Assembly (NCBI GenBank): GCA_022710935.1
Contig: JAKLFY010000026.1
Location: 1-64,000 of the forward strand
Direction: 5' to 3'
Length of the DNA stretch: 64,000 nucleotides
Source: Verrucomicrobiota bacterium
Lineage (GTDB): Bacteria; Verrucomicrobiota; Verrucomicrobiia; Limisphaerales; J093
The position numbers were made by a program, and so were the translations under genes. The notes under the pieces are model-generated. The model ran no database searches and was not told the origin of the DNA. It worked only from the letters and a program-made list of their open reading frames with translations. Shown here piece after piece: positions 35,686-43,921 of the stretch; the first letter of the stretch is position 1; every line of letters begins with the position of its first letter.

Positions 35686-38094
35686 CTATTGCAACGGTGG
35701 CGGCGCAATGGACCGGGCGATTTTCTGCGCGGCCAGGTCCTCTTCCTCGTAGGTCCCAAAGAACGGCACCTGGGCATCCAGCCACAGATAGAAGACCCGC
35801 AGATCCTCGTCCGGCACGCTCACGTACTGGCGGTGTTTCTCGCCCACCAGCAGTGCGGAGAGGGGACTGATGTCGGCGCCTGCCTGGCCGGGCCGCGAAG
35901 CCGGCGCATCGTAGGACGGCCAGCGCAGAAAAGACTTCAGGTTCTCGTAGGAAACACTGAACGGGCTCTCCGACGCCGGTCCGCCCGTCAGCGCGAGCGC
36001 GCTCTTGTCGGGTCCGGTCGAACCGTCATGGCAGCGCACGCAATGGCGGTCGAGCAGCGGCTGAATGAGCCGCGGATAGCCGAAGGGATGCGATCCGTCG
36101 GGTCCTGGCCGCAGGGAGGAAGCGGACCGGCGGAATGCGATCACGGGTCGGGATGCGGGTGCGGCGCCAGGCGGCTCATGGCATCCGGTGCAACTCCGAC
36201 GCTCTCCCGGCTGCAGATACACGATGGTCCGCATGCCTTGAACGGCGCGCCCGGATTCGTCCACGGCTTGAAAGTAAAGCGGCTTCCGCGCGGGCCCTCG
36301 GAAGTAGGCCGAGCCGTCCTGCTCGACAGGGACCGTGCCGAGCAGCAGGCGGGCATTGGACTCCGGCGGATGCCCGATGCGGGGATCATTGGCGCTGTCG
36401 GTCCGGGACTTGGGAAGAAGCTGGAAGACGCGCAAATGATCGATCCGTCGCCCGGCTGGCAAAGGCAGCAGGCTGCGGTACACGTCCGAGAGAAGGAACT
36501 CACCTTCCGCACCCGAGCTGGGTGGAATGTGGCTGCTCGCGACCGGAGGCTTCGGGCGCGGAGCGAGGGGTATCGGATAGACCGCCGAGATGCCCGGGCG
36601 ACGGTAGAGGAGCTCGAGGTTGCCAAACCGATCGAAATAGTAGAGGCCCGTCTCGCTTTCCCGGGGGCGTCCGGTGTAGCCGCCCGACAGGGGCTCGTGA
36701 CTGAACGCCACCAGGTAGTAGTTCTCCGCCAGCGGCCAGGGACTGTAAAAGTAGCTCTTCGGCCAGCCTTGGGCCTCCGGGAAGCAGACCTCGGGTGTCA
36801 GCCATTCCAACGCCTCGAACCGGTCCTCGCCAGTCTCCGGGTCCAGGCCCGCGCTCGAGGGTTCGAACAGGACCAGTGTGCCGCCGACATTGGCGTGGTG
36901 GCCGCCCGCCACGAAAAGCACGCGGTCCGACCCCGGGATCGCCTTCGCCTGATAGCAGGCCCACGGCCGCGTGGTGTAGTTGCCAAAGAAGTTCGCCGGG
37001 TTGGTGCCGTCCGGGTTGCAGGTCCAGAGACCGTGAAACTTGGCCGCGTTGCGATCCACGTAGTCCCACCGCGTGTAGACCAGACGGCCGTCGTTGAGCA
37101 CCGACGGATGCCACTCGTGCGTTTCGTGAAACGAGAGCGTTCGGAGGTTGCCGCCGTCCGCGTCCATGCGATGCAGCGTGTAGGCGTGCTCCGGACTGCC
37201 CCCGCCGCAGCGCAACTTGCACCCGCGTCGCGTCGACTGAAACGCCAGCCCGCCGTCCGGGAGCGGACACGGGTCGAAGTCGTCGTACGGACCGTCGGTG
37301 ATCTGCCGGAGGTGCGAGCCATCCGCGTTCATGGCCCACAGGTGAAACGTATTGTACTTCACTCCGGCCTGGCCGGGTTCCCGAGCATAGCCCGGTCGCG
37401 CGTAGGGATCCCGGCCTGCGGGATCGGCGAACGCGAAGTAGATCGTCCGGGCGTCGAAGGAAAGCGCCAGCGTGACGAAGTGACCCCGCCACTCGGGGCC
37501 GGGAATGACCGGTCGGGTTCTCAACGTCCGGCCGGGCTGTTCGAGCACGTGAATTCCACCGCCGGGAACCGGAGTCGGGACCTGCGGGTTGCGGGCGCCG
37601 TTGTCCGGGTTGTTGCCGTGGGCGTAGTACCAGCCGAGGTACTCGTACAACATGTACCCCACGGCCCGGCGACGCTCCATGAAGAGCAGCGGTCGCGAAG
37701 TCACCAGCGGGTTCCTCAGCGCCACCTCCCGAGCAAGGCTCCGGATTCGCCGGTAGAGGTCGAGGCGACTTGGTTCATCGAGGCCGCCGCTGTTCTCCGC
37801 GTGGGCACGCAGGCGCTCGAATTTGGCCCGCTCGACCGCCAGGTCCCCGATCGCCGGCAGACCGCGCAGGTCATGCAGCAGCAGGGCGGCCCGGCGCGCG
37901 GCAGCGCGGATCGCTTCGGGTGAATGCGGGGAACGGCCCAGCCGCTGCTCTTGCAGATCCCAATCAGCCAGCACGGCGGCTCGCAATGCGGCGTCGGCAA
38001 CGGCATCGGTCGAGGCGCCCTCGCCGGCGGTCGCGCGGAGGGAACCGAGCACCAGGAGGCCGGCAAGCGTGCCGGTCGCAACGAGCGCTTTCAT
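35686..38094 (-). CDS. HzsA-like di-haem cytochrome c with TolB/PD40 propeller, secreted
   Basis: This 802-aa protein starts MKALVATGTLAGLLVLGSLR, a signal peptide. The N-terminal helical part (to about 150) and propeller match the HzsA-related architecture: LALSFDARTIYFAFADPAGR, HLWAMNADGSHLRQITDGPY, FDPCPLPDGGLAFQSTRRGC and TLHRMDADGGNLRTLSFHET. Two haem sites follow, RRSCTGCHEPPG and RHCVRCHDG, in the same order as in the fusion protein at 23202. It lacks the FGE domain. No RBS is evident: the RAYT element ends only 11 bp upstream of the ATG, so native promoter sequence has been displaced. Related proteins are annotated as hydrazine synthase alpha-like in non-anammox bacteria; hydrazine synthesis is not implied. 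Electron transfer or substrate oxidation in the periplasm is a reasonable guess. Confidence 0.85.
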   Translation of the reverse strand: MKALVATGTLAGLLVLGSLRATAGEGASTDAVADAALRAAVLADWDLQEQRLGRSPHSPEAIRAAARRAALLLHDLRGLPAIGDLAVERAKFERLRAHAENSGGLDEPSRLDLYRRIRSLAREVALRNPLVTSRPLLFMERRRAVGYMLYEYLGWYYAHGNNPDNGARNPQVPTPVPGGGIHVLEQPGRTLRTRPVIPGPEWRGHFVTLALSFDARTIYFAFADPAGRDPYARPGYAREPGQAGVKYNTFHLWAMNADGSHLRQITDGPYDDFDPCPLPDGGLAFQSTRRGCKLRCGGGSPEHAYTLHRMDADGGNLRTLSFHETHEWHPSVLNDGRLVYTRWDYVDRNAAKFHGLWTCNPDGTNPANFFGNYTTRPWACYQAKAIPGSDRVLFVAGGHHANVGGTLVLFEPSSAGLDPETGEDRFEALEWLTPEVCFPEAQGWPKSYFYSPWPLAENYYLVAFSHEPLSGGYTGRPRESETGLYYFDRFGNLELLYRRPGISAVYPIPLAPRPKPPVASSHIPPSSGAEGEFLLSDVYRSLLPLPAGRRIDHLRVFQLLPKSRTDSANDPRIGHPPESNARLLLGTVPVEQDGSAYFRGPARKPLYFQAVDESGRAVQGMRTIVYLQPGERRSCTGCHEPPGAAPASRPVIAFRRSASSLRPGPDGSHPFGYPRLIQPLLDRHCVRCHDGSTGPDKSALALTGGPASESPFSVSYENLKSFLRWPSYDAPASRPGQAGADISPLSALLVGEKHRQYVSVPDEDLRVFYLWLDAQVPFFGTYEEEDLAAQKIARSIAPPPLQ

Positions 38095-38105
38095 TTTGCT
38101 AAATT

Positions 38106-39214
38106 GGGGTCACATCTTCATTTTTGACAATTGCTCGCTGACTGCGTCGATCCGCCGGCGCCATGCTTTGTCTCCCTGAATCTGTTGTCGCACCCGCCGG
38201 ATCGCCTGCGCCACCGCCGTGTACCCCACCCCACCCGATAACTCCGCCAGTTCCTCAAGCTTGAGCCGACCTCGCTGCCGGCCCAGGTACAGCGCCGCGT
38301 CCCGCCCCCAGTCGCCATGCCGGTCCCGGAACTCCGTCCACCGCCCCCCGTGAACCGCTTCGACCGCGCCAACCACGCTCTCCCAGGGAACCCCGCCGGA
38401 CAAATCCCGGCTGTGAACCTCCTCGGCGGATCGACGCTTCCAGGCAGCTCGCACCTCGACCACGAAACGCTCGCTTCCAAGCACCGCCCCCGCAACCACT
38501 CGATCCCACACCCGTTCCAGTCTTCCCTCCCGCAGCGGCGCCTCGTGATACGCCTCGAACGCCCTTCGCTGCTCCCCCGCCGTTCGCCCTCCACAGGCGC
38601 CCAACAGCGCCTGGCGCGTCAGCCAGGCCGGACTGGCCCTCAATCCCACATACGCCCCATAGGAGCTCCAGCGGTAATCCCGCAGGACCCGAAGGCGCTC
38701 CCCCACCCGCCGGGCGCCGGGATCCCGCGCCCCCGCCGTTTTCTGCAGTTGCTGGTCTTGTTTCGAGAGCCCCAACCGGGCCACCCGCACGGGATTCAAA
38801 TGGACATATCGAGCCACTTCCAGCCACTCGCCTTCGTCCCCCACCAGCACCGCGCCAAACCGCCCCTGAAACAGGTGCCCGCTCCGCTGATGCCGCCGAT
38901 TGAACCACACGCTATAGGACACATTCAGCCACTGCCCGGTCCGGCTCAGGTTGGCCTCGGGCGTTTCCAACAGCAGATGGAAATGATTGTCCATGAGAAC
39001 CCACCCGTGCAATCGGGTCCCAAATCGCTCCGGCAGTTCGCCCAAAAGCTCGAGGAAATGCAGACGGTCCCGGTCGTCGCGGAAGATTGCCCGGCGCTCG
39101 TTGCCGCGCGCTGTCACATGATACCGTCCTCCGGCACGTTGGATTCGCAATGGGCGAGCCATGAGTGAAGAGTGGGCGGTCCGCCGCAAATGTCAATTAT
39201 GAAGATGTGACCCC
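38106..39214 (-). mobile_element. Complete RAYT element with inverted terminal motifs
   Basis: The left end (38106-38130) reads GGGGTCACATCTTCATTT and then TTGACAA. The right end (39191-39214) starts TGTCAATTATGAAGATG and ends GTGACCCC, its reverse complement with two or three differences. The transposase gene fills the space, and its stop codon lies inside the left motif. It sits between the HzsA-like gene and the GH32 gene. Confidence 0.75.
38110..39162 (-). CDS. REP-associated tyrosine transposase (RAYT)
   Basis: The start at 39162 gives MARPLRIQRAGGRYHVTARG, the same opening as the copy at 1-475; a 9-codon longer start has no support. The HUH motif is in GWVLMDNHFHLLLETPE and the downstream block is VARYVHLNPVRVARLGLSKQ with the conserved tyrosine region. 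The C-terminal ~180 residues hold a helical, DnaA/HTH-like part (LKLEELAELSGGVGYTAVAQ, then AIRRVRQQI) typical of the longer RAYT class that binds REP DNA. The last codons (KMKM, stop) are encoded by the element's left terminal motif, so gene and terminus overlap. The protein is complete and presumably active on the short palindromic motifs found elsewhere in the window. Confidence 0.9.
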   Translation of the reverse strand: MARPLRIQRAGGRYHVTARGNERRAIFRDDRDRLHFLELLGELPERFGTRLHGWVLMDNHFHLLLETPEANLSRTGQWLNVSYSVWFNRRHQRSGHLFQGRFGAVLVGDEGEWLEVARYVHLNPVRVARLGLSKQDQQLQKTAGARDPGARRVGERLRVLRDYRWSSYGAYVGLRASPAWLTRQALLGACGGRTAGEQRRAFEAYHEAPLREGRLERVWDRVVAGAVLGSERFVVEVRAAWKRRSAEEVHSRDLSGGVPWESVVGAVEAVHGGRWTEFRDRHGDWGRDAALYLGRQRGRLKLEELAELSGGVGYTAVAQAIRRVRQQIQGDKAWRRRIDAVSEQLSKMKM

Positions 39215-39228
39215 AGGTCGAGGCTGGT

Positions 39229-41502
39229 TCAATACGGATTGGCCGGCATCATCTCCCAGGTTTGGACGCTTCGGAACTGCGCCACGCCGCCGTGGGTGAA
39301 AAGGGACACGCCCAGGCTGTCGGGGCGCGCGGGATAGACGCGGCGGGCGATGGCCTGGCGGTCGTTGGCGTAGAGTTCCACCACCGACTTGTCCACGAAC
39401 ACACGCAGCTTGAGCGGTTCGCCCGGCTTCAGCGCGAAAGGAGCGCGCTCGACGACCTTGCGGCCTTCGCGTCCGCCGCGGGTGGAGTCGAAGACGAGTT
39501 CCCTTGCGGCTGTATCGTAGTAGAGGAGCGTCTGTTCCTCGCCGCCGCCAGATGAACGGACTTTCAGGCCGCAGCGCCGGGCGGCGCCCGGTTCGATCTC
39601 GAGCGCCAGTTCGCAGGAATCGCCAACCACGCCCGCGATCGGCGTCGTCTCGCCGTCGGCGAGCGCGAGGTCGCGCGTCGACTTCCCGTGGCGACGCAGC
39701 GTTTCGAGTTCCTTCACCGGAGCCATGCGCAAGGTGCCATCGTCGCCAAGCCAGAGTGAGCGGGGCAGGCCGTAGACGCCGGACCATCCTTTCTCCTCTT
39801 CGCCGGAGGGATTGTCGGTAAGCCAGGCCCACATGATATGGCGGCCCTGGGCGTCCATCAGGGCCTCGGGGGCGAAGAAGGTGTTGTCCACCCAGGTCAT
39901 GCGCCCGTGGTTATCGGGAAAGAAGCGATCTTCGCGATAGTCGCCGACGTAGTACTGGCACCCTTTGTTGTGGCTGATGAAGAGGAGCAGGTGCTTGCCG
40001 CTCGGCGGGCCGCCGTCGGGACTCGATGGCAGAGGGAGGAAGCTCGGGCACATGTTGTCCTCACTGCGGTCGGTCCACTCCGCTCTGCGCTCGTAGAACA
40101 CGTCGAGGTAGTTCCAGGTCTTCAAGTCGTCCGAGGCAAACAGGTAGAGGCGGTCGCCTTGCTCGGAGAGCGGCGCATTGGCGGCGCGGCCCACCTTGTC
40201 CAACACCAGCAGATTGCCGGTGAGCATAAAGTAGCGGCCATCCTTCTTCCAGATGTTCGACGGGTCGGCGGAGCCGATGTAAGACGATCTGCCGGCGGCG
40301 TCCTTGAACTCCGTGATGCCCCACTCGGTGGATTGGATGACCGGGTTGGCATCGAGCTTGGTCCAGGTGTCGAAGCCGGGACCGGCGCTCTTCGCCAGGC
40401 CGATGCCCTTGGCGCCCCACAGCATCCAGTAGGAGAGATACGCGGCGCCGTCATCATCCACGAACGCGCCGCCACTGAAACACCCTTCGTCGCCGTGGCC
40501 GGGCCCGATGGCGTCGGGATGATGCCGCCAGTGGACCAGGTCCGCGCTCGAGACGTGGCCCCAGCAGAAACCCGACCCGGTGCGGTTGTAGAGATACATG
40601 AGATGGTAGCGTCCATTGTGATAAAACGCGCCGTTGGGGTCGCCGGGCATCCCCATGTCCTCCGGCACGCAGAAATGCCACGCGGGACGATACGGGTCGG
40701 CCAGGAAACGCTCGCGCAGGAGGCGCGTCGAGCGCAGCACTTCATCGGGCACCGGCCCAGTCGGGGACCACACCTTCGGCACCGGCAGGAGCCGGCCATC
40801 GTCGGCGCTGTGAGCGGTCGAGAGGACGCCCGCGCCCTTCCCGCCGAGGACGAGGCAGCCCTCTTCGATGCGCACGTCGCCGTGCAGCCGGATGTCGGTG
40901 AAGCGTCCGGTCTTCTCGCGCAAGCCCTCGTCGGCAAACGACCACCAGGCCCAGGGCTCGAGGCCGGGGGCAGGCTTGCCGGGTTCGAGTGCGGCGATGG
41001 CTTCGCGACTGAGCGGCTGGTCGTAGATGCGAGCGTCCTTGATCCGGCCTGTGAAGGAATTTTCCCTGTCACCCGCATCGAGATGCCGCGGCCCGAAGAC
41101 CACGACCGCGGCCGGCCCGAACGACTGCGGCGGATGCGGCATGGTGTGGCGGGCATAGAGCGCGCCGTTCCGATAGATCGTCACCGCGCGCTCCTGATAG
41201 ACGATGGCGATCTGTACGAAGGACCGCCCGGCGCAGGTTTCCTCCGGCCAGGTCGCCTGCTCCCTGTCCGTGCGGCGGAAGCCGTCGCTGCCGGCCATCC
41301 ACTTCCTTGGCGCGATCTCGCCGAAGACGATCGCGTCGAAGTGCGTCTGCCCATCTTTGATCGTCAGCGCGCTGCCCGCCCGCTGCGTCAGATTGGAGGG
41401 CGCGGCCCAGACGACGAGGGTCTTGTCCTGAAGCGGTTCGAGTTGGGCAAGCTCGGCCAGCGGCGCGAGCAGGAGGATGGCAAGGATGACGGGGTGGTTC
41501 AT
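39229..41502 (-). CDS. GH32 glycoside hydrolase (fructan/sucrose hydrolase-like) with N-terminal LamG domain, secreted
   Basis: This 757-aa protein begins MNHPVILAILLLAPLAELAQ, a signal peptide. Residues about 25-175 form a LamG-type lectin domain (VQIAIVYQERAVTIYRNGAL; FTGRIKDARIYDQPLSREAI). The GH32 five-blade propeller starts about 265: MGMPGDPNGAFYHNGRYHLM carries the nucleophile Asp (D288, in GDPNG in place of the usual NDPNG). YIGSADPSNIWKKDGRYFML is the RDP-equivalent block, and SEDNMCPSFLPL the EC block with the acid/base Glu. A C-terminal beta-sandwich (LKLRVFVDKSVVELYANDRQ) completes the fold. The RDP arginine is replaced by Ala, so the transition-state stabiliser region is atypical. 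The expected role is beta-fructoside cleavage outside the cell. The RAYT element lies just downstream. Confidence 0.9.
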   Translation of the reverse strand: MNHPVILAILLLAPLAELAQLEPLQDKTLVVWAAPSNLTQRAGSALTIKDGQTHFDAIVFGEIAPRKWMAGSDGFRRTDREQATWPEETCAGRSFVQIAIVYQERAVTIYRNGALYARHTMPHPPQSFGPAAVVVFGPRHLDAGDRENSFTGRIKDARIYDQPLSREAIAALEPGKPAPGLEPWAWWSFADEGLREKTGRFTDIRLHGDVRIEEGCLVLGGKGAGVLSTAHSADDGRLLPVPKVWSPTGPVPDEVLRSTRLLRERFLADPYRPAWHFCVPEDMGMPGDPNGAFYHNGRYHLMYLYNRTGSGFCWGHVSSADLVHWRHHPDAIGPGHGDEGCFSGGAFVDDDGAAYLSYWMLWGAKGIGLAKSAGPGFDTWTKLDANPVIQSTEWGITEFKDAAGRSSYIGSADPSNIWKKDGRYFMLTGNLLVLDKVGRAANAPLSEQGDRLYLFASDDLKTWNYLDVFYERRAEWTDRSEDNMCPSFLPLPSSPDGGPPSGKHLLLFISHNKGCQYYVGDYREDRFFPDNHGRMTWVDNTFFAPEALMDAQGRHIMWAWLTDNPSGEEEKGWSGVYGLPRSLWLGDDGTLRMAPVKELETLRRHGKSTRDLALADGETTPIAGVVGDSCELALEIEPGAARRCGLKVRSSGGGEEQTLLYYDTAARELVFDSTRGGREGRKVVERAPFALKPGEPLKLRVFVDKSVVELYANDRQAIARRVYPARPDSLGVSLFTHGGVAQFRSVQTWEMMPANPY

Positions 41503-41638
41503 TGGGTCAGGGATGTTCAGCCACGGCGCGCGACAGCGTCAAGGCTGGAGCGGCCAGCTTTCGTGGGCCGCGTCACTGCCTTGTACTCAGGTACACCCCG
41601 TCGGTGCACATGGCGGTCAGATCTCGCAGGATGATTGC

Positions 41639-41780
41639 TATGCGGGTTAGAAAAGCAAAACCGCGCCAGGTTCGAGAGATAGGGAATTGCGGCACACTGT
41701 TCCCATGACAGAACGGCTCCAGAACAGACAGGATGCCCCTGGATCCCTTTCTGGGCGCGGTTTTGCTTTCTAGCCCGCAG
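41639..41780 (+). repeat. Palindromic element, copy D (~142 bp)
   Basis: Arms CTATGCGGGTTAGAAAAGC plus AAAACCGCGCC (41639-41668) and GGGCGCGGTTTTGC plus TTTCTAGCCCGCAG (41753-41780) are inverted. The first arm and its peptide frame (MRVRKAKPRQVRE) match the inner part of copies A and B, but the outer TTTCTCACC arms are missing. Confidence 0.7.
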
Positions 41781-41863
41781 CGGTCCGCCTCTTGGAGTTT
41801 TCGGCTTCGCCGTGGTCACAAGTCCAGGAAACATGCGGGCAAGGTGTTCGGGAAGGACTGGAA

Positions 41864-42469
41864 TTCACCACGAAGAGCCGAAGAACGCGAAGGAGCGGCG
41901 CAACGGCAACAAACCGTCGGAGGGTCGATCCCGCGGCTGCGCATACGCGTCAACCTAAGCAAAGCTCCTGAGTGGTTTCTCGGAGCAGCGCTGTCGGGGG
42001 CGTCTAACTCCTTGGGCCGGTGTTCGTTGTGGCATTCGCCTCTGCTCAGTTCGGCTCCGAGGTCGCGAAGCGTCTGGAGTGCGGCGGTTGACTGCCGCTT
42101 TCCGAGGACCGTCCTCCGTACGTTCCCATTCCAAAGCGGTGCTGAAGCACACGCACTCCAAGCGCTCCGCGGTACTGAACACGCTCCTGCCCGGGCGGCT
42201 TCCGTGCAAGGTCCGCATCTTAGCCGGCCTAAGGTTGACGCGTATGCGCGGCTGGGGGAGAGCCCCTGGATTGCTGACTGCGCGATTCCCAGACAAAGCC
42301 TCGTGGAACTCGGCCCTGCGAGATTCGTCGGCGGCTGGGCAGGTTCTGGGGCATGGTGACACGAAGGAGCGACGATGAGCGGAATCGAGGCTTTTCCATA
42401 CAGAACAGTCGAAACGCCTCTCCTGACTTCGGCGCTTTCCTTCGTGCTCTTCGTGCTCTTCGTGGTGAG
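41864..42469. repeat. Outer inverted repeat of the island (CACCACGAAG type)
   Basis: TTCACCACGAAGAGC (41864-41878), continuing CGAAGAACGCGAAGG, is mirrored by CCTTCGTGCTCTTCG and GTGCTCTTCGTGGTGAG ending at 42469. The ~600 bp between them are non-coding and hold R3b. Confidence 0.55.
42131..42162 (-). repeat. 32-bp repeat R3, copy b (inverted)
   Basis: CCAAAGCGGTGCTGAAGCAC followed by ACGCACTCCAAG is the reverse complement of the motif at 7325-7356, with few mismatches. Confidence 0.65.
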
Positions 42470-42697
42470 CTTGGGCGAGGCTTCGAGCCGGACGGCCAGC
42501 CTTGATTTGCAGGCTGCCGGTTCACCATCCAGCGGGCAGGTGGGGACGACGAATTCGCCATAGAGCCAACAAGGCTCGAAACGTTTCCGGTTGTGCGGTG
42601 TCTGATAGCGATGAGGATGTCGCCTGAGCGCAGGCCGTGGCGGGGGGCGAATGTTTGTCCGCCCACCGCGTTGCACGGAAGAACCCGGGAGTGAACG

Positions 42698-43828
42698 ATG
42701 AGCAAGAGAATGAACGGAGCTTGGAGGGTTGGCCTGCATGGACTGGCGGGGCTGGCCTTGGCGGTGGGGCTGGCGGGATGTGATCGCAGCCAGCAGGGAT
42801 CCGCCGATTACGAGAGCCAACTTCGGGCGGAGGCCACCGCGCGCGCCAACGACCCTGCCTGGAAACCCACCCTCACTCAGACCGCCGTGATCCGGGTGGG
42901 GGGCCCCACCGGGCGCAACCTGGTGCAGAGCTTTTGCGTCGGCAAGGACGGCAACCTGCTGGTCTGTTGGGGGGACCGGACGCAGCCCGCCGGCAGCGCC
43001 GACACCGGGATGGAGCCTGCCGCCGTCAAAGTGGTGAACCCGGAGGGTAAGCTACTGCACACCTGGCCGCTGGAGTTCAGACCGCAGGCGATCTGTGTCG
43101 AGACGGACGGCCAGGTGATCGTCGGCGGCGATGGCAAGTTGGCGCGCCTGAACGCGGAGGGCAAGGTTGTGACCAGGGGCAGTTCGCCCACGCTGGCCCA
43201 GCCGGCGATGTCCGACGAAGAAATCAAGGAGCTGCTGAAGGGCCGCGATCCTTCCGAGGCCGATGTGGCCCAATACAGGAGCATGTTGGATGGGCGGAGG
43301 GCGGACATCACCGGCCTGGCCGTGTTGGGTGAGGACGTCTTTGTGGCGTGCGCCGCGCCCAAGGGCTTCGGTTACGTGGTCGAGCGCGTCGATCGCGAGT
43401 TCAAGAACTCCAAGCGCATTGTGGACAAACTCTCCGGCTGTTGTGGTCAGATGGACATTTCCGCCCGCGACGGCAAGCTGTGGGTAGCCCACAACGGGCG
43501 GCATCGGGTCGAGGCCTTTGACCGCGAAGGCACGAAGCTCGCCAGCTTCGGGAAGCGCGATCGCCAAGCCGCCGATGGCTTTGGCGGTTGCTGCGAACCC
43601 AAGAACGTCCGCTTGACCGCCAACGGCGACGTGCTGGCCGCCGAATCGGGTCCGCCCGTCGCGATCAAGCGCTTTTCGAGCGACGGCAAGTTTCTTGAGG
43701 TCCTCGCCGCGCCCACGTACGACAGCGGATGTGTGCGGGCCACGGTGGATGTCAGTCCGGACGGGCAACGGTTCTACCTGCTCAATGCGGGAGACGACGC
43801 GATTCACGTCTTTGCGGCGGCCAAGTGA
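42698..43828 (+). CDS. Lipoprotein with NHL-like beta-propeller and paired-cysteine motifs
   Basis: This 376-aa protein has a lipoprotein signal (GLHGLAGLALAVGLAGC; the Cys is the lipidation site). A six-bladed NHL/SMP-30-like propeller follows: QSFCVGKDGNLLVCWGDRT, QAICVETDGQVIVGGDGKLA, ITGLAVLGEDVFVACAAPKG, MDISARDGKLWVAHNGRHRV and VDVSPDGQRFYLLNAGDDAI. Two vicinal-cysteine motifs, SGCCGQMDIS and GFGGCCEPKN, recur at equivalent blade positions. Their conserved placement suggests metal or disulfide function, but the role is unknown. It is followed 93 bp later by the PhnD-PQQ lipoprotein on the same strand, so the two probably form an operon and may both sit on the periplasmic face of a membrane. 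Confidence 0.8.
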   Translation: MSKRMNGAWRVGLHGLAGLALAVGLAGCDRSQQGSADYESQLRAEATARANDPAWKPTLTQTAVIRVGGPTGRNLVQSFCVGKDGNLLVCWGDRTQPAGSADTGMEPAAVKVVNPEGKLLHTWPLEFRPQAICVETDGQVIVGGDGKLARLNAEGKVVTRGSSPTLAQPAMSDEEIKELLKGRDPSEADVAQYRSMLDGRRADITGLAVLGEDVFVACAAPKGFGYVVERVDREFKNSKRIVDKLSGCCGQMDISARDGKLWVAHNGRHRVEAFDREGTKLASFGKRDRQAADGFGGCCEPKNVRLTANGDVLAAESGPPVAIKRFSSDGKFLEVLAAPTYDSGCVRATVDVSPDGQRFYLLNAGDDAIHVFAAAK

Positions 43829-43921
43829 CGGGCGGCGGGATCTGCCGTGGCTGCCTTCTCAAAGCCAATCGTGGACCGGCGTCCCGGCCAAGCGGTTCGT
43901 GGGACGAAGGGGCGAGCCTCG

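Larger units (their letters stand above)
41503..42697. other. 1.2-kb non-coding repeat island
   Basis: No gene is supportable here. It holds the palindromic element D (41639-41780), an outer inverted repeat (41864-42469) and the R3b motif (42131-42162). Small open frames through it have no signal or domain. Confidence 0.65.

Noticed and set aside
35689-37923. 744-codon open frame on the plus strand
   Set aside because: Shadow of the HzsA-like gene; no features of its own.
23202-38094. Hydrazine synthase (anammox) because of HzsA-like proteins
   Set aside because: No hzsB/hzsC, no other anammox genes. HzsA-related cytochromes occur widely in non-anammox bacteria.
41639-41780. tRNA-like GGTTCGAG in element D
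   Set aside because: No acceptor or anticodon stems; it is part of the palindromic repeat.
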